Of a stretch of 64,000 nucleotides of DNA, positions 50,201 to 63,600 are shown piece after piece; the stretch's first letter is position 1; each line of letters starts with the position of its first letter. Origin of the DNA: Amblyornis subalaris (lineage: Eukaryota; Chordata; Aves; Passeriformes; Ptilonorhynchidae). The notes beneath the pieces are model-generated. The model saw only the letters and a list, made by a program, of their open reading frames with translations. It was not told the origin of the DNA and searched no databases. The DNA is taken from the NCBI GenBank assembly GCA_018881555.1, contig JACAXG010000007.1, forward strand, positions 1,502,643 to 1,566,642, in the 5' to 3' direction. A program made the translations under genes and the position numbers.

Positions 50201-51570
50201 GACAGAAATATGCATTCTTTTAAAAAAAAGTGAGTAGCCTCTGTGTCTTATCCTTATGCACCTGTCCTGGTGCCCTGTAGATGGTTTCTGCATCACGTCT
50301 GTTCTACTGAAAATGAACATGCTTTTTAATTGTCTGAGGGCTTGCTGAGGAATTGGTTTGTTAGAGTGACTGCAAATAAAAGAAGATTTCAGTAGTCAAT
50401 TATTTCTTTGTCTAAAAGAGGTCATTAAATTTGATGATAGAAGCTGTCAATGTATAAAAATATACAAGTGAATAGGACGTGGGAACAAATGCTGACAAGT
50501 GCAGTATACAGCCTGTGCTCTTGACAAGACACAGGGCTGAACTGAACAAATGGCTCATAAAGCTCATTTAGCAGGACAGTAAAATCCTTCCTCTAAGGTG
50601 ATTTAGCTTTTTAGTCAGCATTTATATGGAGACAGGGGTCTCCCCTNGTGGATGGGGGTGCTTGCTTTCACCAGGCACTGCAGACAGCATTGCAATATAA
50701 CTTTAGTTTATTATGGCACTAAAACTGTTAAACTGTGACAGTCTTTTTTTTTTTTTCCACTTGAAGTGAGGTTTGTCTCTAACCAAAAGGGGACAGCCAT
50801 TCTTTTCCTATGCTGACTATTGTTTTTGATGGGCAGTCATCTCACGTCTTTTAAAAAAGCAAGAGTTCACTTTGTGCTAAATGTCTGCAAGGGAAAATAT
50901 AGAGTTAACTACAGAGGTTGATCTGTAACTTGCAACTACAGTAGCTCCACTTAACATAAAAAAGCCTTAAAACAGTTACTCCATTCTCTGTGTCATTGAT
51001 TAGCATTATCCAGATGATAAAAATTAGTGATGTCCACTTCCCTGAGGGACAAGAGCTGTGGTGGGTGTAGGGAGAGCCGAAATCAGGAGCCCTCCCATGA
51101 GGATGAGGATCTGAATGATGCCCCAGGTAGCAGAGAGCTGCGGTGGCTTGCTCTCAGGAGACAGTCACCTCTGTGGACGGGTGTGGGTGTTGGATGTGTG
51201 GAAACCACAGATCCCTCGGAGTCAAGTTTCCATTCAGGTGGGTGACCGTGCTGGACTGGGATGGGGGGCTGTTCAGGAAAAGGCCACCATCCCTCTGTGC
51301 CCCTACCCATCTAGTCCTCCCTATGGCATGGGGCTCCTGTAAGATGCCTGGCAGGCCCACCGTCCCGGGTTCACTCNTTTATTCCAGTTTGGATGCTTAT
51401 TCTGGGGAGTTGCGCAGAAACTCTCATTCCAACTTGCAAAAGTGTTTTTCAGAGTGACTCTGAGGTCACAGAGTCCTCTGAATCACTGAGGTCACTTAGA
51501 CATAACCTAAGTCTATGTGTCTTTGAGAGTCCTTTGGAAATTGCTGCCAGTATTTTCTCTGACTGGGTCA
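47278..51570. other. Gene-free unique sequence
   Basis: No gene is recognisable. Opposed frames at 47316-47651 (plus) and 47352-47681 (minus) both contain unresolved bases and have no motif. CpGs are slightly raised at 47970-48015. A poly-T run is at about 50742-50757. Confidence 0.55.
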
Positions 51571-51852
51571 TTATCTGCTTGCTGAGAAAGAGGAGGTTTT
51601 GTAATACACATTTTCTGTCAAAATCAATGTTTGCAACATATGAGTCCTCATTCGGGCTGGTAGCTCATCTTTAAATTCATGAGTTGGATTAGGAAGAAAA
51701 TCTAACAACGCTGACAAATCAACACTTTCAAACCCAGATTTACAATAATGTTTGAATCTCATGTAAGCTGTGATCAATTCTTTATTGATTTTATGCAACT
51801 GTTTCTTCAGATAGAGTATTTGGATCAAATAAGATTTGCCATCCCACATCAA
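51571..51852 (-). other. Unidentified protein-like open frame, possible exon or retrocopy fragment
   Basis: The minus-strand frame encodes 93 residues with a balanced, globular-looking composition, including LHKINKELITAYMRFKHYC and VDLSALLDFLPNPTHEF. It ends at a TAA just after KTSSFSASR. Most other frames in the window are low-complexity, hydrophobic or serine-rich, so this one stands out. I do not recognise the family. No convincing splice donor is visible at its end. A possible acceptor-like CAG precedes LHKIN. It may be chance, a pseudogene fragment or a terminal exon. A different frame of 139 codons overlaps on the plus strand (51748-52167). Confidence 0.15.
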
Positions 51853-54439
51853 TCTTTGTGCGGATTAAGAAGGGATGTGCAGTCTGTAATTAGCAACCTC
51901 TGTTACAGGAGGTCTCACATACCTGCTTTGTTGAAAAGAAAAGGAAAAGAAAAAAATACAGGCAGCCATCACAGGGAAGCACCAGTCCTAAATCAAGGCC
52001 AGGGGCTGTGGGCTTGGCCCAGGGTGACAGAAATCTGGTGCTGTGCAGAGCCTAACCCAAAGCAGGAGCCTGTCAGAGCTGCTCACTCCAGACATGACGA
52101 TGGCTCAGCAGAGCAGCCCCTTCGTTCCCAAGGAAGCCTCAGCAAAAACCTGAACATTTCAGTTTAGTCCAGGAACATCAAGAACTCACAAAAGAGAACA
52201 CACATCTGTTCCATATGGACACCAACCGTGAGCTTTAAGCTGTTTTAGAGACTTTTTNTGGATCTGTTTTTTCACCTTTTGCTCTGTGACAAATCCCAGC
52301 AAACACATATTAGCAGATTGTTTTTATTATGCACAAATCCCACAAAATTGAGTATGTTTTCCACTATTGCTCTCTCACTCCAAGACAGGAAAAAAAAATT
52401 ATAAACATTCCTGTGTACCCACGTTAGCTAGGTCAGAAACCGCAGTTTATGTCATGCCTGTTATTATTCATGTTGACCAGTCTACCCTGGCATATTTTGG
52501 CTTTAAACCCATACCTAACCTTAGCTCCAGCGTGATGGTTGTGTTTGGATCAGACCTTTAAAACTTCAAGGCCTTGTGATCCTTCTGAAGACACTGTTNT
52601 GGGGCTTTGAGCCATTTCATGTCTTTCGTAGCTGTTTAATTGAGCATCATACAAAATGCTTAAAATTTATTGTTTAATAACTNGTTGTATTTACTGATTG
52701 TATTTAATACCTGACAAAACAAAACAGCAAAATAAGAGCAGGAGCCAGCAGGTATGTTAGGAAAACATGGCAGGCTTGCACAGAATGGGAGCTCTGCTTC
52801 CTAAGTGAATGAGACAGACAATTATTTACTACATTTTGAGAGCACCTGGCACTCTCTTGGCCATCAGGACAACTTTAGGGAAAGTGGTGTTTATCACAGT
52901 GCCCTGTTAAGTGGATTTGAGTAGAACAGAAATAAACAAAACAGCCTCTGGAAAAGTTTCAGGACTTTCAAACCGGTGAGTGCTCTGGTGTTGCAGACAG
53001 CTGGGGTCATTAATTAGGAGCCAAAGGGTCAGCACACATGACAATATGCACTTTTATGTTTGTTGGTTTCTTACTTCTGTTTTTGTTTGTTTCCTTGTAA
53101 AGAAGGAGGATTTCATACAGCTCTGTTAGCNTGCTGCCTCCCCTATCACTTAAACATAATCTCTAGTTTGCCACTCTGACAGTTCCTACATTTTCTTTCA
53201 AATTTTTTTCAAATTCTTTGCTTTGCTCTGGTCCTCATAAGGAACCTCTCCTTTGCTGCTCTTCTTCTCTTATCTGACATGAAGGAGACAATTCTGGTTT
53301 CCTGTGAGTGTGGTAAGCCATTTATATTTTTNCTAACCATTGTGATACGTGCTGCCTGCTTTTCAGGAGTGCTGTGTTGGTAGGTGATCTAAAATGGATG
53401 NGTTGCATGCTACAGATTCCAGGATNTAATCATTTTACAATCTTGCAAATGTTGCAAGATTTGCTTATTGGCTGCTTTCTGCAACCAGATGTTGACTTCC
53501 CAAGTCACAGAATGGGCCTCCCATTTCTTCCAGCCAAAATTTCACTTCTTCATTTCAAATGAATGATGTCAAATAATTTCTGAGTTCAGCAAGTTACCCA
53601 ATTTCTCAGGCCCAGAAAGTTCAGAAAATCCGAGATAAAAATCCAGGACTTTGTTTTCAGGTGTAGAAACTTTGGCTGCTGTGAATGTCATTACTATAAA
53701 ATAGAAAAAAAGGCAACATTTTCACCTTATCATGCCCTAGTATGAAGCAAAAANTAGTTTTCATTCTTAGCCATTTCTGATTTTTTTAATGTAAAATTTA
53801 ATTGCATCTTCAATTTTACATTTTGAGATAAAACTTTTCCTTCCATGTGTTTTGGAAGTCCAAGGACAATATTTAATTCCTTTAATTATGCCATGAGAAT
53901 TTNATTGTCTTAAATACTATTTTTTTCCTGTTATCTAGTTCTTTCAGTGCATTTATGCCAGACAGAACATCTTCTGATCAATGATGCTTTCCGAGCATCA
54001 ATTAAAGGATCCTCTAGAGCTAACAAACAGGAAATCCAATGGCTTCAGTGTCTCATATGCAGCTAATTGGTAATGTGCAGTAATAACTTATCAGACAACA
54101 ATTATCCCNATCAGTTTTGCACAATATTTCTGAGAATCATCCTTTGACACTTTTTTTAGAACATCTCGTTGGACAGCACCCAGCAGCAGCTATTCCACTG
54201 TCTGCAGAAGGGAAAGNGACCTGCTACATCACCTGTAGCTTCTTGCAAGATGCCTACTTTCTCTTACCTGCATTTACTTAATTTTGGTCTTCTTGTCTTT
54301 GATGAAAGTGAGAACACATAAAACATTCCTGCCTGCTTAGCTTTGGTATTGCTCTTGAAATATTTGATGGTTATGGAGAAATAGTTCCNGGGCTTAAAGA
54401 AGTTAGAATTCACTAGATGGGGAATGTATGCAATGAATA
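51853..54439. other. Gene-free unique sequence
   Basis: I see no gene. A hairpin with 11-bp perfect arms is at 53788-53822. Short inverted motifs, such as GATGCT/AGCATC, lie near 53985-54001. Confidence 0.55.
53788..53822. other. Hairpin with perfect 11-bp arms
   Basis: AATGTAAAATT at 53788-53798 is the exact reverse complement of AATTTTACATT at 53812-53822, with a 13-base loop. The arms are AT-rich, so stability is low. No flanking element explains it. Confidence 0.5.
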
Positions 54440-54556
54440 TCTTAGGATGGAAAGGACCTCCAGAGAATGAGAGAAATCCCTGTTCAAAGCAGGTCCAGCT
54501 AGACCAGGTTGTTGAGGGCTGGTTCAGCCAAGTTTGGAGCATCTCTTCCAACAGAT
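54440..54556 (-). mobile_element. CR1 LINE 3' fragment, minus strand
   Basis: Read on the minus strand the sequence gives CR1 3'-end phrases CTGCTTTGAACAGGG and TCTGGAGGTCCTTTCCATCC. On the plus strand these appear as GGATGGAAAGGACCTCCAGA and CAAAGCAGGTCCAGCTAGAC. The terminal octamer repeats are not preserved. It is more diverged than the copy at 22949. Boundaries are approximate. Confidence 0.8.
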
Positions 54557-57500
54557 GAGTTAATAACTAAGCTTTCAGCAGTTTTGACAGCAGAGCAAAG
54601 CTNGCACGGGAGAGGTGAAAGGGAGGATCACGTAGAGGGCATCAGACCTTGCAAGGACTCTGATGTGTGTTGTGGGGCCAGGAAAACAGAGTGTGGAGAG
54701 CATAAGGATGAAACTGCAAATGTGGGGAACCACCAGGTGCACTCCTGGAGTCCAGTATGGCTGCTAATGGGGAAGGAATGAGTAAATAAATCTGCTTTCA
54801 AGTGCTGAGGAAGATAAGAATTAAGATGGGTGTCACAGAATAAAATACTCTCTGAAGCTTTCCTTACTTATTTCCACACCAAAGAGAAGCAAAATCTCCA
54901 AAATCCTGAACTGACTAGGAATTCCACCAAAATGAATTTTTATTGAAGATGTTGAGGAAGTGTCACATGTGAGGTTTCATTCTGATTTTGATTTCTTTTC
55001 TGTTTCCCACTGTATGAATAATTAAATGAAAATAATTTTGAACAGGAAAGATGAGGAGGAAACCCTTCTTCCTTCCCCTCTATTTGTAGATAAATACTAA
55101 CTTCGATTCAAACTGTAATGTAACAGGAAAAGATTTATTTCTGCAAAATGTGTTTCTGTTAATGGTTCATATTATCTGTTGATGAACGTGTGAGCAATTG
55201 TACTCTAGCCTCTCCTCTTGAAAGAGAATGGGATATGTTTACTATGTGTGATGTATAAAAAATAGTCTTGTAAGTTCTCTGTTATGCCTAAAGCCTCCAC
55301 TGGCCAGGAAGGATGTTTACCCCCTTCCCTATATTTATTTAAATCCTTTGGTGAGTGGACTGCATTCTCATAAATCTGTCTGTAATGTTAGCAGCCTAAA
55401 CTGCTTTTTCTTCTTCTTTATTGAAATGAGATGATGGAGAAAAGAAATATGACTGTAAATGTATGGTGCACTAAAAATATATCATACATACTTTACATAC
55501 ATATGCTTCAGAAGTAGTTATCACATACATACGTATATCATACATACAAACATCATATGCTTCAGAAGTAGTTATCACACTGTGAAATACTAGCTTCTGA
55601 TTTAATAATTGGTGAGATTTTGCCTGTTGGCAGCCGAAGCTTCCCAGAGTTTTTCTAAATTGCGATTTTTTTTGCATTGAATCGCTGAAGATTAGGAAAG
55701 TGACAGTGCCTAAAGTGGAATGCCACTGGGACACAGTGGCTTGAATAACATATTGAATTCCTAAACTGCAACTAAGATGGCTGCTCAGAGTTGTTATCTA
55801 AGGTGTTGCCTGCTTATACNTTTAAGCAATAAAACTTTGGAAGATTTTGTGAGGGCTCTGCTTCAGCAAAGTCCTTGTGCTTATGTTTGACTGTAGATAA
55901 GGGAACTCATAGCTTGTAAAGCATGTACTAATACAGTGTACTCTTTCCTAGAACTGTATTAAAAACAGTTCCTGGGTCACTTGGAAGCAAAGGCAATTTC
56001 AAAACCCAGCAGTTTGTTGCGAAAAAAATCCCAGTGAACCCCCTGGTTCATCTGAACCTCTTTCCAACATTTCTTGTAGCTTCTTCCCACCCAGGAAAAA
56101 TGTATGTTGCATTAAAAAAAAACACCTTACCAAGCATTTAATTGTAAGCAAAGTTACAAAACCAAATCCACCTTAAGGGGGAAAGAGAAACAAAACCAAA
56201 AATGCAAGCCTGGGTAATAATGTTGCTTTTCTGTATCACAAACTCATTATGGAGGTAGCTTTTACTTAACCTCTTAGTTCTCACATCACTCACGTTAATG
56301 GCCGAGTTTCTGATACCGGTGACATTTATCAACTGATCATCTGTGACTCCATGAGTCACTGTCTCCAGGCTTGACATAAACCACTCAGACTCTGTGCTAG
56401 GGTCACCTGGACTTTGTCACTATTTAACAATTGAAAAGGAGCAGTATTTTCTTAAAGCACAGGCCAGACCCTGCAGTGATGGAAAGGAGAACAAGAGAAG
56501 CAGAGTCAATAGAGCACTGAGGTTTTCCTTAAGATCCGAGGCAGTTGAACAAATGTTGAAGCTGTTTGCCCTCTGCGCTTTCTTTTCCTTGCTCCTTGGT
56601 TCCTTTGCTCTCTTTGGTTAAATTCAACATACCTAGATACAGGCAGTACTCAAAAAGTAGCTGTTGGTTTATTGCATCAGAGCATTCGGATTAGTCCCAT
56701 GGCCAGTTCTTTCCCANCCCTGCATCCTTGAAGAAAATTCTGTGGTAAGAGGGAGAAATGAAAAGGCACCATCTCTTTAAAGACACTTCACCTTTCAGTT
56801 CCAGTGCAGTTTAAAGTCTATATCAAACCTGAGCCTTACAGACTGCATCACTTGCAGACACCAGTAGGGCTCAGCTGCAACATGGGGACCAAGGTTTATC
56901 CCTGAGCCAGAGACACTGAAAAACTGTGTTGAATTTAGCCCTGCTCTTGGCAGCTAGTTGGAGGATACATACTGATTTTTCCAGGTCANCTTCAGCTTTT
57001 TCCTCTTCCAAGCCCCAGGAAGTTAAAAAATGCATGTTTGATGAACTTTTTGATAATTCNAGTTCCTGTATTCCTGACCCGATAAGTAAAAGATGTTGAT
57101 GAAGTTCAGAACTGAATAGCAGGGGAACTTTCATCTGAGTGCATGACATATATTTCTTTAGCACATGAAGTCTTTAAAACATTAGGCTAGGTCAGGACAA
57201 TTAGACCACTGACTCCACATAGAGGATTTTTCATTGTCAAGACACTGTCTGAAGCTTCTGCGGGGAATTTANTGCTGCTGCTAGTGTGAAGTGCTGGTGA
57301 GTCAAAGGACGTGCTTATGCACATGTCTCTGCTCCTCTCCTTCAGCCCTGCCCTGAAGAATGTGTCACAGGATCTATTTCTGGATCNATGGCAGAAGTCA
57401 CCAAACAATCCTTTCAAATTATACTGTTGACCAAATGAAGGCTTAGCTCTCCTCTAAAGACAACAAGGCCAATGTAGTGTTGAATGCTGTAATTAATTCC

Positions 57501-57560
57501 ATGTGTTTTGAGGCATTAGGATAGAGTGGAATGACCAGAAGTGTACTAATAAATAAAGAC
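54557..57560. other. Gene-free unique sequence
   Basis: No gene is recognisable. The main structure is the tandem duplication at 55478-55579. Open frames are under 100 codons. Confidence 0.55.
55478..55579 (+). repeat. Two-copy tandem duplication, 54-56 bp period
   Basis: TATATCATACATAC occurs at 55478 and 55534, and CATATGCTTCAGAAGTAGTT (continuing ATCACA) at 55500 and 55554. The parts differ in spacing by 2 bp, so a small indel followed the duplication. The units are embedded in ACAT-rich sequence. Near identity of the 26-bp block suggests a fairly recent event and possible length polymorphism. Confidence 0.85.
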
Positions 57561-57648
57561 CATATCCTGGTATTGATCTGTATGTGGAACTCGCTGCTGA
57601 AATCAATAGGGAGTGCTGAAAAAAATCAATGGCAGGATATGACCCTTA
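57561..57648. repeat. Decayed copy of a dispersed amniote repeat (CAATGG type)
   Basis: ATATCCTGGTATTGATCTG, TGCTGAAATCAATAGGGAGT, AAAATCAATGGCAGGATATG and ACCCT appear in the order I know from the dispersed CAATGG repeat, as at 47202-47277. The copies lie about 10 kb apart and share the pattern rather than close identity. That points to old independent insertions. Confidence 0.45.
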
Positions 57649-60600
57649 GATAAGCTGGTTTCAAATCATTCTGTCTCTCCACTACAAAAAGACAGGTTAC
57701 TTTGTGTTATCTAAGCCCTCAAACATCCTCAAGAAGTTTGAGAAGTAGGAAAAAGCCACGTGGAAAGGAACTGCCGTAAGAAGATTTACGTGATAAAATA
57801 CTTGTGTTTTGTAAGACCTCGTTTAGTTGTTGCTTTGTAACATCAATTCTCTGGGTGAACCATTTAGATAGTTTCCTGTAACTAGGGCTGAGAATACCTT
57901 GGGGAAGAGAGTGGTTACTTTTCCTCTACTGGATACCAAAAAGGCTGATTTTTGCAACTCACAGGTTATATTTCTTGGCTCAATTCACTTGTGTTAGATA
58001 AGAGCTGTGNGGGATCTCCCGAAGCACAAGAGTGCACACAGGGACCTCCCTGAAGCCGGTTACAGCTCCCTTCAGGCTCACAAACTTGATTTCTTTCCTT
58101 CAGAAACCAAAGTGAAGGGATGGGTATATGGATGCCTGAGTACCTGTCTAATACAGAAATAGAAACTTAGATGAAGCTTATACCCAGCCGTGGTTAACTA
58201 ACCTTGTTGTTCCCATGACCTGAATCAAAAAATATCTTTAAAATGGCTGCATGAATACTCTCTAATTGTTTTCTACTGATGTATTTCAATTCTAAAATTT
58301 TATTTTCTGGGAGAGAAGTCCTCAAGCAAATGTTTCTGGGAGTGAGCAGAACTATTTTTAATACCTCCAAGTTTTTNTGTGTGCTTAGTCTGACAAACAT
58401 TGTAGTAATTTGATGAGAGGCATGCTCCATGTCAGATAAAAAGAATATGGAGAAAATGGTAGATTTGAACCTGAAAAAAAAAAAAGAACGAAGGGCATTT
58501 ACCCAAAAGAGTTTCTGTCTTCAGAATAACTCTCTTTACTTGCCTTTGCTTGTCTTCCGTCTTTTTTTTTTTTAATTGCATACATGCATTTAATGCACNT
58601 GAAATGATTCACTTTGCCAGACATGGTATAAACCTGCACTCAGAGCCTTGTGAACTTCGTGTTCCTAATACTGGAATATGCAATCCAGCCAAAATCCCCT
58701 CTAGATGGCTCCGATGCTTTCATTACATTACTGGTCTTTGCCAGATCCTTGTCTGACTCTTTTCCCTATCTGTAGCTTTGTTCTCACTTAGAATTGCAAG
58801 TTTGAAAGTTCCTATTTCTTTTTATCCATGAAGGAGATCTATCTCAGTAATACAAGCTTTTGCATGCTGCCCCATTAGTGTCTCATCTTAATCCATGCCT
58901 TGAGGGCCCAAATCCAGGGAGGATAGAATAATTGAGTCNTCTTGCAGATCTTGGACTCTTCTCAAACTGTGCCAAAAAGTGTACCAATTAAAATTGTGTT
59001 TTCATGACATTGCAAGCCAGCCCATTGCAGAGAATGTGGNTTAAAAAAANGAAGGTTTATAATTCAAATTTCAGAAAAAGAATGATTTCCTCTCCAAAAT
59101 TATCTGACTTGTGTCATTCACAATTTAGTCAGAACCTGGAATGCTACCTTCAGATTGTGGAAGCTGGCAAAATTCATAACCTGGCAAAAGGNAAAATATT
59201 CACATAACTCTCGGCAAGAAACCAAATCAAACTATTCTTTTTAATTGCAGGTGAGTAATAGCACTCTTACATTTCATACAAATAACGTCAGCACTCTCCT
59301 GCTCTGTGATTGATGGCACGTTTTAAGTGGAGTGCTTTAACTCAGCACAGCTGGTCTCCTGCTGGATTCCTCTCCTAGTCTAAGAAATTTTTGGGTTTGG
59401 ATGTATTGGCAACGACTTTCCCTGTTAAGGNTGAAAAATATTCCTCAAGAGAGTAGATGTTGAATTGTCAACTCTCTACTTGGTCTGTATCCCTGCTAGT
59501 GAAAACCAGGGATTACTGTTTGGTTGTTTCGTTGGCTTTTATAACCAATCCATTTGGTCTTCGAGGCCTTGTTTGAGCTTTTGGATTGAACTAATGGTTC
59601 TATCATGAGTAATGTGTCTGTAGCCTAAGTGCTTCCTTGTAGTGCTTTCAGAAAGAGTTTTTCTTTTCCCTGGATNTCTGCCATTTTGTTGCTTCCTGTG
59701 GGTGTCCAGGGAAAGAAAACTGCTGGGTGTTTGAGAATGGAGGAGGACTCTAAACCATTCCTATCAAGCTTTCAAAAGGCAGGACGTGGAGCAAAAGGTG
59801 GGATTCTTTGAGGATCTTGCCATGCTACCGGGCATGGAGTTCATTTCAAGTAGGCATATATCCATTTAGTGTTTTAAGTTCCCTAGCATGAGACTCACAT
59901 GGATTTATTCCCAGTCTCTGAGCAGAATCCACATGAGCTTTCAGAACCCTGAAGTACATAATAACAGGAAAACTGTGGCTCTAGTTAAACACTTCCCCAG
60001 GGAAAGCCTGGTAAATGTCCAGGGTGGTGATTAGGGAAGGTTAACTTATGATGTGACAAGGAAAGTAGTACAACTTAGATAACACTAATAAACGACAGCA
60101 GTGCTGAGAAATGATAGATTATTCTGATGTGTTCTGTTAAAAAAATAAATAAACCAAACAGTTTTTAGAGGAATATCCTGAATCTATCTGTGCCCATGTN
60201 CGGTTATTTACCGTTCTAGCATATCAATTTGGATGTCTGTGTGTGGAAAATTATTACAGAAGGAATGTAATACAAAAGTATTACAGAAGGAATTATTTAA
60301 TATGTAAGGAATCATCTGGTGTGCCCCATGCAGGACAGGACATTACACAAACTTCCAATTTGTGTGTCTGTCATGAGTGAGCACCCACAATGCCATTTAT
60401 ATTGGAGGAAAGTACCAGTAATAGAAAGCATTTACTGAATGACTGAAAACAAATTTGCAAGGGAAAGACAATTTTCTCTTTGCTCTTGTTGGTTTTATGC
60501 TCCATACATTTTAATCCTTAGATTGTGGAGTTAGTAAATTGAATTGTGNGGACTTTTTGCCATAAGCAAGGGAAACCCTAAACTTCCAACATTTAAAAAG

Positions 60601-63600
60601 CGCCTTTTTTNCCCCCAAAGGGTTAGCCATTTCCTTATTGTTGAGTTTCTTATGTTNGAATTTCCAGCATGATCTTCTTTCCTTCTGTTATAGCTATATG
60701 AATTATTATTGCTGTATTTTTGGCAAACATATATTTTTAGACATTACTCCTTGTTATGTTGCAAGCTCTCAGTCTTGCACAGGCTTTGAGATATGCTCGC
60801 TGTGTTATGAGGTGATCTGAAACACAGATCTCAGAGGGAGAGCTCATAATGAAAAATATGAAGCAACACTTCACCATTTGGGATCTAAATAGTTGTGTCT
60901 TGCTCAGTGGCCGAATAATTGCTCAATATCCCGGACTTCCTGTGATGGACCCAGCATGTCTATGCAGTGCCAAGGACTGTGGTGCTCAGATATCTGATCC
61001 GTCTCTGGGAAATCCTGGATTGTCTGTGCAGTGATGTCTGGAAATTGTAGGGCTGCTCTCACAACTCGAGCAGAGCCTTGCACCCATGCATTCCTACAGA
61101 ATCCAGTTTGGAAATTAGTTCAGCTGCTGTTTATTTGGGTGTCACTGTGTTACCCTGAACGACACTGTGTATATGCACTTAAGTGGTGTCTTTTAGGGGA
61201 GTTGGAGACAAGTCTTAGCACAGTGAAATCCAGAGACTCCTTTACTGATGCTTGGAGATCCTGTGTGTATCTGTAAAAAGCTCTGTTTCTTCAGCTCTGT
61301 TCTTGGAGTTTGAAGCAGATGTTTTATTACAATTCTACTGACTCTAAGAAAAAAAATNTCTCCACTTCAGCTGGAAGATGAGGCCTCCTGACACCAAAAA
61401 TCTTTTTTTTNCCAAACATTATAATGTGTGTTCTATGGCATGTAAAGAAAAAGCTACTCAAAATACTAATTAGGGAGATGCTTTCCTCACCTCTTCCATA
61501 ATGGATAAAGATTTGCCTGTATGGTGTTACTATAAATCATACATCTATTATTGCAATAACGCCAAAACTTTGAAACCTGAGTGTTTATATACAGAATAAG
61601 CTAATGTTCAGAGAGGTGTAACATACATGCCTGACACCATGGTCTCCAAGAGGGCTGCATGGTATGTCCCTTCCTCCTTTCCAGAAATAAGGAGCTGCCT
61701 ACAGACTTTGTTCCAGTGGAGGAGGTCTCTGTGTTTCATCAGCATAGGTATGGTGGCTTTCTCCCTGGCACAGTTTCTNGTTGCTACTCCTACTCTTTTT
61801 TCTGGTACAATATAAGGATTTCAGTGTGTTTACCATTTTATTGATGTTTTCAGTATTCAGCCTGACTGGGCCGTGGAAAAGTAGGACTTTTCATATGGAA
61901 GTTTTTCCGAGACAGCTCTCAAGGGTTCCCCTCCTGCCTAAAGTGCTGCCATTTCTCTCTTTCTTGAGTTGTGTTGTCTGTACAGGGAAGCAGTTCAAAA
62001 CCAATTGGCTTCTTGTCTGTGCTCCAAGGGGCTGATGGACTAAAATACAAGAAGAAAAAGGAGAACACTGTAAAAATTCGTGCTTTTCAGCCAGCTAAAA
62101 AAGAAGTTGTTTACCACTGAGATAGTAAAAAACTTGGGGTTTTGTTTGTTTGTTTTTATCGGATTCATTTACATTTTTAATTCATTTAATAAAGAAGATG
62201 TTTGCAGTGTGTAAAACAATTTTTTTGCTGGCTGCAGTCAAAGCTGCAGTGTCTCTTTATGCAGTGAACTAAAGCTCCAATCCTACGTGGTTCAGGCAGT
62301 TAAAAATACTGAAATGACTTTCTTCCCTCCTGCTCCTCCACGCTTTCTTCTTTGCAGATGGCAGGGGACAATATGCTGGGTCTGCAATAACACTGACTCA
62401 AAATTCCTTGCTAATTGTAAGATAACTTCCTAAAGGTTGCAAGCAAAAGGAAGTCAGAGAACAAAGCAATGTCAAGTATGCACATGTCACAACACAATGT
62501 GCTGATTCCAAGCCTTTGGAAACATGCTGAAAGACATGTCTGGAAAAAAAAAACAACAGGGAAGTGCTTCCACACAGGCTTTCAGCANGAAAACAACAGC
62601 TGAATGTGCCTGTTCCCATCAGGAAAAAATACCCTGAAATAACAAAAGGTGCTGGAGAGCTAGAAATGAAATCATCAGATGGCGAGTACACTCTTTTGTC
62701 TCTTCTTAAAATTTACATAGACTGTGCTCCCAGTGCATTGTAAACCAANGGATCAATCTGGAGTAGTGTTTGACTGCAAGGTGCCAAGAAGACCAAGAAA
62801 AATGGAATGTATAAACAGGTCTCTCTTACAATGAAGGGCTAACAGAACAAAACAGAAGGAAAGCAAACAAAGGGCCACACTTTCAGATAATGTATCTGCA
62901 GGAATGCAAACTCTGTGCATTCCTGATCACTCCTGTAGGTACTGAAGGCACAAAAGACAGACTCTTGAGGAGAATGGCATACACAGTGTTTCTTTGTGAA
63001 ACAGAGTCTGCACACATTCCCTTCATAACCACAGGTAAATNTTTGCATCATTGGTGTACTCTAAAGATGTAAGTGCTTTCAATTAGGTCTGTCACTGTTG
63101 GCTTGCTCAGTCCAATTTTCTGTCATCTTAAGAGCTGAGGGTTGAGTAAATTCCACGGGAAAATTATGGGATCCCAGCGAAAGATGACATGCACGTCACA
63201 AATGAAGCACTGCGTGCATCTGACTAAAGGTGTTACAAAATATCACCTCCAAAGGCAGAGGGATATCGTACCCAAATGCAACTGAAGCAGCACTCAGGAA
63301 CGAATAATGATGTGACTAGGCAATTTTCTTTTAAAGCTGACAGAAGGAAATAAAGTTATCCCTAGTTTTTGCGGGCAGAAACAAATACTGGGATGAAAAA
63401 CCAAGTTGCCTAACGCTGCATATCAGCTCAGGAATAAAGTCTCCATCTCCAGTTTCTCAAGTGACTTTATAAAACTGTTCCTTTTTGTTAAGTGCCGAGC
63501 CCCAAAGAGCACTTGGGACAAGTGCACCTGAGAGGCTTGTTTTGCATTCGACGCTTCTGGTTGTGCTCCCAGAGATACATGCCATAAAATGACCTCACAG

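Noticed and set aside
50255..50285. CTCF-like site (GGTGCCCTGTAGATGG)
   Set aside because: It needs an inserted base relative to the CTCF core, so the match is weak.
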